Source of the DNA: Lachnospiraceae bacterium UBA3632
GTDB lineage: Bacteria; Bacillota; Clostridia; Lachnospirales; Lachnospiraceae
Reading direction: 5' to 3'
Assembly (NCBI GenBank): GCA_002373975.1
Contig: DFKZ01000056.1
Span: 1-30,985 of the forward strand
DNA length: 30,985 nt
Shown: piece by piece, positions 25,045 to 30,985 of the stretch
Layout of the letters: each line of letters starts with the position of its first letter
How positions within the stretch are numbered: position 1 is the first letter of the stretch
Program-made: the position numbers and the translations under genes
Notes under the pieces: generated by a model
What the model saw: the letters and a program-made list of their open reading frames with translations, nothing else
Databases searched by the model: none
Told to the model about the DNA's origin: nothing

Positions 25045-26010
25045 ATGATGCCTGTATTTGTTTGGATTATACTCGGAGCTGTCGTCCTTCTCGCAGGCGG
25101 AGTGATCGCCATGCTTGCAATGACACTGCCTATAGCGGAAATGGTGTACCGCACCAATTTCAAGCGCGGCGGGGACGGCGAGCCGGGCTGGACCAGAGGA
25201 GAGTGTTCCTTCCCGGATAATGAAGAGAATATGGAAATGCACAGGCAGGGAATGGCATGGGCTGCGGAAAACGCATCTGCCATTAACGAGGTTGAGATCG
25301 TAAATGACGGTCTTAAGCTGTGCGGTCAGTATTTTGATTTCGGCTTCAAAAAGGCAGCGATCTTTCTTGCCGGAAGAGCGGAGCCGTGCACGTATTCATA
25401 CTATTTCGCCATGCCTTATAAGGAATACGGATATAACGTGCTGGTTATCGACAACAGAAGCTGCGGCCTTTCGGAGGGGGATCACAGCTATGCCGGGATG
25501 AAGGAATACGCCGATGTACAGAAATGGATAGCTCTCCTTCATGACAAGCTGGGGAACGAAAAGGTACTGATCCACGGAATATGCATGGGATCTGCCACAG
25601 GCCTCAGAGCCGTGACTCACGATGGCTGCCCCGACTGCATCGAAGCTCTTATAGTGGACGGAATGTACACCACATTCTACGAGACACTCCGCACGCATTT
25701 TATTGAAAAGGGGAAGCCCGTATTTCCGGTTTGTTACGAGGTTGTTTTCAAAATTAAGAAACTTACCGGAAAAAATGTGATGAAAGAAGGACCGATTAGG
25801 GATATAATAAAGTATAAAGGTCCCCTTCTTATGATCCACGGCAGGGAAGATGTGTTCTCACTGCCGGCTAAGGCAGAGCAGCTTTATGCGCTTTCGCCCT
25901 CAACACACAAAAAGCTTGTATGGTTCGATCACGGCATGCATTCGCATTTAAAGATCGTAGCTCCCGAAAAGTACGATGCCGTGGTTGGAGAGTTCATTAA
26001 GAGCCTGTGA
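25045..26010 (+). CDS. Membrane-anchored alpha/beta hydrolase with Cys in nucleophile elbow
   Basis: This 321-residue alpha/beta-fold hydrolase has one N-terminal membrane helix (about 3-30). The nucleophile elbow reads HGICMGSAT, putting Cys180 where relatives have Ser. The codon is TGC, so this is not a misread of the frame. Asp269 (HGREDVF) and His296 (FDHGMHS) complete a plausible triad. Dienelactone hydrolases also use Cys, so activity is possible with altered chemistry. DNRSCGLSEGDHSYAGMKEY matches the usual pattern after strand 4. GGAAGAGG precedes the first of two ATGs. It follows fakA after an 88-base gap with a hairpin, so cotranscription is uncertain. Confidence 0.82.
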   Translation: MMPVFVWIILGAVVLLAGGVIAMLAMTLPIAEMVYRTNFKRGGDGEPGWTRGECSFPDNEENMEMHRQGMAWAAENASAINEVEIVNDGLKLCGQYFDFGFKKAAIFLAGRAEPCTYSYYFAMPYKEYGYNVLVIDNRSCGLSEGDHSYAGMKEYADVQKWIALLHDKLGNEKVLIHGICMGSATGLRAVTHDGCPDCIEALIVDGMYTTFYETLRTHFIEKGKPVFPVCYEVVFKIKKLTGKNVMKEGPIRDIIKYKGPLLMIHGREDVFSLPAKAEQLYALSPSTHKKLVWFDHGMHSHLKIVAPEKYDAVVGEFIKSL

Positions 26011-26015
26011 ATATA

Positions 26016-26035
26016 AATGCTTTGTGAAAAGCATT
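26016..26035. terminator. AT-rich hairpin, possible weak terminator
   Basis: AATGCTTT and AAAGCATT pair around a GTGA loop directly after the hydrolase stop, and TATA on each side extends the stem with one bulge. The stem is AT-rich and no clean T run follows, so its effect as a terminator is doubtful. It may separate the hydrolase from the chemoreceptor gene. Confidence 0.35.
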
Positions 26036-26084
26036 ATATAGAATTTGGATTATATCAAAAATATATAGTCTGGAGGTAAGAAAA

Positions 26085-28136
26085 ATGGAAACTGTCAACA
26101 AGCAACAAAAATCAAAGATCAATTTGAGAGTTACTCTGATCCTGTATGCTCTTTTGCCTCTGATCTTTTCTTCGGTGATCTTCAGCATCGTGCTCATTTC
26201 GAAGAGCACTGCCACCATGAAGGATTGGACGAACCATTCAATGGTTCAGGTCATTGAACAGACCGGATCCGCTTTCGACACAGCTACTATTACTAACGAG
26301 AGTATTCTCCGGTCCTTCGCGGCTGCTCCTATTGTAAGGGATTATTTAAACAATCCCGGGGATCAGGCACTTTTTGAAAAAGCCCAGAAATTCACCGAGG
26401 ATTTCTTTTCTAGTCTTGACGGATGGGAAGGTCTGTACATAGCAGACTGGGATTCCCGGGTTATGACCCACAGCAGCGTACCCGCCATCATCGGTGTATA
26501 TCTCAGAGAGGGAGACGGACTTGCTTCACTTCAGAACAGCATCCTTTCGGCTGACGGAGTATACAACACAGGTATCATTACATCCCCTTCATCGGGACAG
26601 CTGGTTATGTCTCTCTATTATCCCATTATGGAAGACGGCAAGCCCATCGGTTATGTCGGCGGCGGTACACTTGTTAATGCCGTTGCTTCCAAGATCACGG
26701 ATGTATCCGCTCTGGGACACAGCAGCGCGTATATCTACTTTGTGGATAAGGCCGGCACAATGCTTCATCATCCCGATGAGTCCAAGATTGGTAATCCCGT
26801 AGAAAACGCTGCAGTTAAGGGCCTTGTGGCAGATCTTGAAGCAGGCAGGCATCCCGAACCTGCATGTGTTGAATATAAGTACAAGGGCGCAATGAAATAC
26901 GCTGCTTACTATATCGGAAAGGATGATGCTTACATCGCAGTGCTCACCGCAGATGAGAGTGATATTCTTTCGGGCGTAAGGCAGATAAGAAGAGGAACGC
27001 TTATCATATCGCTTATCTGCATCATAGTATTTGCAGCAATCGCACTCGTTATTGAGAGAGTGATCGAAGTTCCTCTCAAGAAGGTTGCAGCCTCCATCGA
27101 ACAGCTCAGCACAGGTGATGTTACCGCTGACTGCGACGCAACCTCACATATCAAAGAGACTGTCAGCATCATCAATGCTTTCCACAACTTAAAGGATGCA
27201 CTGCAGACATCCATGAGGTCCGTAAAGGATTCCGCTGCGCTCTTAAACAACGCCATCATCAGTGTAGATGATATGACCGGAAATAATGTTGAGTCCGTAT
27301 CACAGATCAACAATGCCATCAACGAAGTTGCTACCACATCACAGAGCGTGGCAGAAAATGCTCAGACCATGGCTGAAAAGGCTGCAGATCTCGGCTCTGA
27401 TATAGAGGTGCTCAACGATAATGTTCAGAATCTGTTTGATGCATCTCAGACCATCAAAAATGCCAATAATGACGCCACCGATTGCATGAAGATGGTTTAC
27501 TCCGGAGCAAACGAATCGGTTGAAGCAATGCAGAATATCGCAGACAAGATCGCAGAGACCAATAACGCGATCGTTGATATAGGATCTGCTGTACAGGCTA
27601 TCGAATCGATCGCAGCCCAGACCAACCTTCTTTCACTCAACGCTTCGATCGAGGCTGCAAGAGCGGGAGAGGCAGGACGCGGATTCGCGGTTGTTGCTGA
27701 CGAGATCAGATCGCTTGCGGATTCCTCGGCACAGTCTGCCAAGGAGATCAAGCAGATCATCGGAAATGTTACCGAGCTTTCCAACAGCACTGTTGAGATA
27801 AGCAACAGGGTATTCGAAGTTATCAGCAAAGAGCAGTCCGATATCGAGCTTGCACAGGAGAAGTTTGATGTGCTTTCCGATTCCGTAGAGGCATCCATCA
27901 ACGAGATCGACACTATCAAAGAGCTCGCTTCAAAGCTTGATGTGATCAAGACAGAGCTTTCAAATGCAACATCCGATCTCGGAGCCATATCCGAGGAGCT
28001 CGGTGCTTCCGCAGAGGAGGTTGCGGCGTCATGCCAGACAGTTACAAATGCCTGCGCGGACACTCAGTCCTCAACCGCGGAAATGCGCGGCGTAAACGAT
28101 GATATGAGCGCAGCGATCGACTTCTTCAAGATTTAA
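26085..28136 (+). CDS. Methyl-accepting chemotaxis protein
   Basis: This 683-residue receptor should steer swimming or another Che-controlled behaviour. It has an N-terminal membrane helix (about 18-38), an extracellular double-Cache-type sensor domain (about 45-300, with GLYIADWDSRVMTHS and GYVGGGTLV), a second helix (about 305-327), a HAMP domain (about 328-380), and a long cytoplasmic coiled coil. The conserved signalling tip around residues 505-545 reads QTNLLSLNASIEAARAGEAG followed by FAVVADEIRSLA. The ligand cannot be predicted. No CheBR-binding pentapeptide is seen at the C-terminus, which ends in DFFKI. CTGGAGGTAAG gives a strong ribosome binding site. Confidence 0.96.
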   Translation: METVNKQQKSKINLRVTLILYALLPLIFSSVIFSIVLISKSTATMKDWTNHSMVQVIEQTGSAFDTATITNESILRSFAAAPIVRDYLNNPGDQALFEKAQKFTEDFFSSLDGWEGLYIADWDSRVMTHSSVPAIIGVYLREGDGLASLQNSILSADGVYNTGIITSPSSGQLVMSLYYPIMEDGKPIGYVGGGTLVNAVASKITDVSALGHSSAYIYFVDKAGTMLHHPDESKIGNPVENAAVKGLVADLEAGRHPEPACVEYKYKGAMKYAAYYIGKDDAYIAVLTADESDILSGVRQIRRGTLIISLICIIVFAAIALVIERVIEVPLKKVAASIEQLSTGDVTADCDATSHIKETVSIINAFHNLKDALQTSMRSVKDSAALLNNAIISVDDMTGNNVESVSQINNAINEVATTSQSVAENAQTMAEKAADLGSDIEVLNDNVQNLFDASQTIKNANNDATDCMKMVYSGANESVEAMQNIADKIAETNNAIVDIGSAVQAIESIAAQTNLLSLNASIEAARAGEAGRGFAVVADEIRSLADSSAQSAKEIKQIIGNVTELSNSTVEISNRVFEVISKEQSDIELAQEKFDVLSDSVEASINEIDTIKELASKLDVIKTELSNATSDLGAISEELGASAEEVAASCQTVTNACADTQSSTAEMRGVNDDMSAAIDFFKI

Positions 28137-28203
28137 AGCGGATGCCCTGCGATGGGCTTAATATAGCAGTAACAGATAATAACAAACAAAAATAACAAAT
28201 AAT

Positions 28204-28238
28204 AAAAATCACCCGGCAGAACATACCGGGTGATTTTT
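28204..28238. terminator. Bidirectional intrinsic terminator
   Basis: AAAAATCACCCGG (28204-28216) and CCGGGTGATTTTT (28226-28238) form a perfect 13-base stem around a 9-base loop, with A and T runs on the two sides. It sits between the convergent chemoreceptor gene and the minus-strand gene and should stop transcription from both. Confidence 0.92.
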
Positions 28239-28289
28239 GTTGAGTTGCTTTTCATTGCAGGGAAAAATATACCTGGTGGCCGGTTCAGC

Positions 28290-29042
28290 TCACATTCTGC
28301 GTGCTCCGCGGTCTCCGTGGAGTATCTTGTTTGCATCGGATGGGTTTACCTCCCTTATTCTTCCCTTTGAATTGTAGGTGGTAAGGAGGGTGGAGCTGTG
28401 GGCCGGAGCCTTTTTTCCGCCTTCGGAAATAAGTGATCTGAATTTATCTTTATCTCCGTTTCTGAGCGCCGCCCTGATGCTTGCATCACGGGAGCTTTCG
28501 AGCTCGCTTATGGGATCGGAGACCGTGGCATAAGCGGTATTCCGTGGTGCTTCGCCGTCGGAGGGCTCTGCCCCCGCATCCACATTGCCGGACCTTCCGG
28601 CATCGGGCTCCGCATTGCCGGCGGTTTTGTCCCGTCCGACGGTCATGGATTCAAGACCTTCGCCTATAGGCTTGCTGTCCCAGAGGTTCCCGAATATTTT
28701 TTTAATATTGGCCCACAATCCCCTGAAGAACTTCTCCACATGCCCCCATAGCCTGTAAAATGTGGCTGTGAACTCATCAGGGGCTTCTTCTTTGCCTTTT
28801 TGGCGCTTTACGATCTCTTCATCCAGCTTTTTTTCAAATGTATCGGGCTCTTTCTTCGGAGAAGCGGTGGCTTTTCCGGGAAGCTCGTCGGAGGAAGGCT
28901 CATAGATCACGCCGTCCGCACCGTCTTCCGAGCCCAGAGCGGAGCGCAGTGAAAAATGCTCGGAGCTGCCGGCAGATGAATCCACACGCCTTGTCTGGGG
29001 CTGCTGATATTCGCTTACGTTGTTATTGATAGGATTTATCAT
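28290..29042 (-). CDS. Uncharacterised protein with Leu-Trp 11-residue repeats
   Basis: This is the only minus-strand gene in the window, 250 residues long, and I do not recognise it. The N-terminal 90 residues are hydrophilic and low in complexity (Ser, Glu, Pro). Residues about 98-125 contain LW at 98-99, 109-110 and 120-121, an 11-residue period with KFF and KIF inside, forming a likely amphipathic, membrane-binding helix. A Gly/Asp/Ala-rich linker follows, then a charged C-terminal region (about 180-250) with SRDASIRAALRNGDKDKFRSL. There is no signal peptide. The ribosome binding site upstream of the ATG is weak (CAGGA). It is supported as a gene by its convergent terminator and by the composition of its translation, though a different start is possible. 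Confidence 0.65.
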   Translation of the reverse strand: MINPINNNVSEYQQPQTRRVDSSAGSSEHFSLRSALGSEDGADGVIYEPSSDELPGKATASPKKEPDTFEKKLDEEIVKRQKGKEEAPDEFTATFYRLWGHVEKFFRGLWANIKKIFGNLWDSKPIGEGLESMTVGRDKTAGNAEPDAGRSGNVDAGAEPSDGEAPRNTAYATVSDPISELESSRDASIRAALRNGDKDKFRSLISEGGKKAPAHSSTLLTTYNSKGRIREVNPSDANKILHGDRGARRM

Positions 29043-29301
29043 TTTCGTATGAGTCCTGTAGGAAACTGACCGGTCATTGTTTCATTGGTACATAGATTAT
29101 TGTATTACCCTTTTATCGGCACATCAACCCTAAATATTTACCCCGAAAATTGAAGAAAATACAAAAAATAGGGATGAATGGCATTTTTTTGTTACCAACG
29201 GCCGTTTTTTGGTATAGTATTGGAAACTCCCATAGTGTAGAATGATATCGTAAAGATGAGTATTGGGTAAAATTTTCGAAGGGGACAGCTGAGCAGGGCA
29301 T
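29043..29301. other. Divergent intergenic region
   Basis: These 259 AT-rich bases separate the minus-strand gene from the plus-strand coiled-coil/signal-peptidase operon and should contain promoters for both. A plus-strand promoter with a dyad at 29189-29218 is visible. No clear promoter for the minus gene was found, and there is no additional gene. Confidence 0.6.
29189..29218 (+). promoter_or_regulatory. Promoter with internal dyad, upstream of the coiled-coil operon
   Basis: TTGTTA (29189-29194) and TATAGT (29213-29218), spaced 18 bases, form a plausible vegetative promoter. The spacer holds the palindrome AACGGCCGTT (29197-29206), and TACCAA (29193-29198) is mirrored by TTGGTA (29209-29214). 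A repressor bound here would block polymerase. Transcription would start near 29225. Confidence 0.5.
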
Positions 29302-29742
29302 ATGACAGATAAAGAATTAAGAAAACTTTCAAGACAGGATCTGTTACAGCTTCTCATAATGCAGGGCCGTGAGGCGGCAACACTTGAGGAACAGCTAAAC
29401 GAATCGAAATATAACGAGCAGCGCCAGTTCGACAGTAACGAAAGGCTCCGCGATCGAATAGCCGACAGGGAAGAGACCATAGAGCACCTGAAAGAAAAGC
29501 TCTCGGCCAAGGACGAAAAGCTCAACGCCAAGGACAAAGAGATAGCAGAGCTCAAGGAACAGATAGAGATGCTCAAGGAAAAGGGAATCTCAATCGACTC
29601 GGACGGAGCCATAAACGGAACAGAGCTCGGGTCCATCGCAGAAGCAGCCCTCGCGATCAACAATGTTTTTGCAGCGGCACAGAAGGCCGCGGATATGTAT
29701 GTGGCAAGTGCCAGAAAAAAAGCTGAAGGAGAGAACGCGTAA
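29302..29742 (+). CDS. Coiled-coil protein, function unknown
   Basis: This 146-residue hydrophilic protein begins with a short basic helix containing LSRQDLLQLLIMQGREA, followed by a long heptad-type coiled coil (about 25-95) with repeated LKEKLSAKDEKL and LKEQIEMLKEK segments. A less charged, Ala-rich C-terminal helix follows (about 105-140). No membrane helix or catalytic motif is present. The stop codon overlaps the signal peptidase start by one base (TAATG), so the two are translationally coupled. It may scaffold or position the secretion step, but that is only inferred from the neighbour. Confidence 0.75.
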   Translation: MTDKELRKLSRQDLLQLLIMQGREAATLEEQLNESKYNEQRQFDSNERLRDRIADREETIEHLKEKLSAKDEKLNAKDKEIAELKEQIEMLKEKGISIDSDGAINGTELGSIAEAALAINNVFAAAQKAADMYVASARKKAEGENA

Positions 29743-30317
29743 TGGACTACGATAATCTTCCTTCCCTCGATCAGCTTGAAAGTGAGCTAAAGCGAGAAAA
29801 ACACAAAAAGAATTACGGACAGGCACTTCGAAGCACGATCTTCACACTGATAGTAGTAGCCGCCGCAGCGATCCTGGTGGTAGTCCTTTTCCTCCCGGTG
29901 CTGCAGATCACAGGAAACTCGATGTCACCCACAGTTAAGAATAACGACATCGTGGCGGCTCTCAAGAAGAAAGTTTACGAACCCGGCGATGTGATCGCTT
30001 TCTACTATAACAACGACGTGATGGTAAAGAGAGTGGTAGCAACCGGAGGCGATGTGGTAACAATCGATGCCGACGGAGTCGTATATGTAAACGGCACGAT
30101 GCTGAGAGAGGATTACATCACCGAAAAGAATGCGGGGGTAAGCGATATCGAATATCCCTACACAGTCCCCAGCGATACCTACTTCGTGTTGGGAGACAAC
30201 AGATACATGAGCATAGACAGCCGGGTCAGTCAGATAGGCTGTATAGATAAAAGCTTGATAGCAGGAAAACTTATCTTAAGGGTTTGGCCCCTTAACAGAA
30301 TGGCAATCATAGATTAG
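29742..30317 (+). CDS. Signal peptidase I
   Basis: This 191-residue type I signal peptidase cleaves signal peptides of exported proteins at the outer face of the membrane. A 30-residue cytoplasmic N-terminus leads to a single membrane helix (about 31-54). The catalytic Ser60 lies in TGNSMSPTV and the catalytic Lys96 in MVKRVVATGGD. The LGDNRYMSIDSR box is intact. The short form with one membrane helix fits Gram-positive SipS-type enzymes. It overlaps the coiled-coil gene by one base and precedes a surface protein gene by 29 bases, so it may serve that substrate particularly. Confidence 0.94.
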   Translation: MDYDNLPSLDQLESELKREKHKKNYGQALRSTIFTLIVVAAAAILVVVLFLPVLQITGNSMSPTVKNNDIVAALKKKVYEPGDVIAFYYNNDVMVKRVVATGGDVVTIDADGVVYVNGTMLREDYITEKNAGVSDIEYPYTVPSDTYFVLGDNRYMSIDSRVSQIGCIDKSLIAGKLILRVWPLNRMAIID

Positions 30318-30346
30318 ACAAACTTCTTTAAGGAGGAAGCGGCAAT

Positions 30347-30985
30347 ATGAAATTTCAGATAAAGGAACAGGCTGAATTAGTGCTGAAAAAGCAGAAGAAG
30401 CACCGCATTTACATCACAGCGGTTTCAATGGCTTGTGTACTCACCGCATTCGGTGTTGTATATGGTCTTACCAGACCCGGCCGTGCTTTTTCAAGCCTCG
30501 AGAAAACTCTCGACTGCCATGTGATGGACGATGTTCATCAGCACACAGAGCAGTGTTATGACGAAGATGGAAACCTCATCTGCGGCATAGCTGATTTTGT
30601 TGCGCATGAGCATGATCCCGAGACCTGCTACGACGAAGAAGGAAACCTCGTCTGCACACTTCCCGAGATTCCGGTTCATATCCATGACGACAGCTGCTAT
30701 CTCGACAGACTTGTTCTGGCATGCGGAGCAGAAGAGGGTCAGGTGATTGATCCCAACGGAAAGCCTGTATTCGATGCAAACGGAAATCCGGTATTCGAGT
30801 TTGAAAACATTCCCGAATCCGTACTGCTAGCATTCAACGGTGGCTCACAGAATAATGAGGCAGCACCTGTTGAAGAGGCTCCCGCTCCTGTAGAAGAGGT
30901 TGCACCTGCAGAGCAAGCTCCCGTAGAAGAGCCCGCAGCTCCCGTAGAGCAGGCACCTGTAGAAGAGCCCGCAGCTCCCGTAGAG
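30347..30985 (+). CDS. Surface protein with His/Cys repeats, truncated by window end
   Basis: An open frame from the ATG at 30347 runs off the right edge with no stop; 213 residues are visible. AAGGAGGA at 30330-30337 is a perfect ribosome binding site. A basic N-terminus and a hydrophobic segment (about 22-44) form a signal peptide or anchor. Three repeats of the form His-x(3,4)-Cys-x8-Cys follow (for example HTEQCYDEDGNLICG). Similar His/Cys units are common in large surface and pilin-like proteins of Firmicutes. From about residue 170 the chain becomes a Pro/Val/Glu/Ala repeat (PVEEPAAPVEQA, 12 residues), typical of a wall-spanning stalk. The adjacent signal peptidase may process it. Confidence 0.85.
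   Translation, partial: MKFQIKEQAELVLKKQKKHRIYITAVSMACVLTAFGVVYGLTRPGRAFSSLEKTLDCHVMDDVHQHTEQCYDEDGNLICGIADFVAHEHDPETCYDEEGNLVCTLPEIPVHIHDDSCYLDRLVLACGAEEGQVIDPNGKPVFDANGNPVFEFENIPESVLLAFNGGSQNNEAAPVEEAPAPVEEVAPAEQAPVEEPAAPVEQAPVEEPAAPVE
30923..30985 (+). repeat. Tandem repeat encoding a Pro/Glu/Val stalk
   Basis: A 27-base sequence at 30923-30949 recurs exactly at 30959-30985, giving a 36-base period that encodes 12 residues. The repeat continues past the window. Such arrays change length by slippage or recombination. Confidence 0.8.

Noticed and set aside
30923..30985. CRISPR-like repeats at the right edge
   Set aside because: The repeated units are in frame, adjacent and coding for a Pro/Glu/Val stalk, with no unique spacers.

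Overview
The window looks like a chromosomal segment of an anaerobic Firmicute, most likely Lachnospiraceae (Butyrivibrio-like). This is inferred from the moderate GC content, strong AGGAGG-type ribosome binding sites, a FakB/FakA pair, an acyl-lipid gene cluster, REC-GGDEF and hybrid-kinase genes, and cell-surface proteins with His/Cys repeats. No marker in the window fixes the genus. All genes but one lie on the plus strand. I see no rRNA, tRNA, CRISPR array, transposase or phage gene.

Positions 170-6808 hold a three-gene signalling operon whose genes overlap by 8 and 4 bases. It encodes a REC-GGDEF diguanylate cyclase, a membrane hybrid histidine kinase with a C-terminal Hpt domain, and a second membrane hybrid kinase whose C-terminus is a complete DegV (fatty-acid-binding) domain. 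No DNA-binding output domain is present, so the visible output is c-di-GMP. A small membrane protein follows. A 6S-like RNA with a consensus promoter occupies about 7246-7430. Then come yihY, pheS and pheT. The 449-base gap after pheT carries two long imperfect palindromes that are diverged inverted copies of each other. An M18 aminopeptidase, queA and a clostripain-family lipoprotein with an extreme Asp/Tyr/Trp tail follow.

Positions 16899-26010 form a probable lipid-acyl cluster: a PilZ protein, an AMP-forming acyl ligase with its own carrier domain, a protein with two PlsC acyltransferase domains, a free acyl carrier protein, an LRAT/NlpC-like protein, an alpha/beta hydrolase, FakB, FakA and a second hydrolase with a Cys in the nucleophile position. 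Together they could scavenge or recycle fatty acids by two routes (acyl-phosphate and acyl-carrier) and place them on phospholipids. The DegV domain on the kinase and the PilZ protein suggest, by inference only, that fatty-acid status and c-di-GMP are linked to this cluster.

The right end holds a chemoreceptor gene, a perfect bidirectional terminator, one unrecognised minus-strand gene with 11-residue Leu-Trp repeats, and a plus-strand operon encoding a coiled-coil protein, a signal peptidase I and the start of a surface protein that runs off the window.
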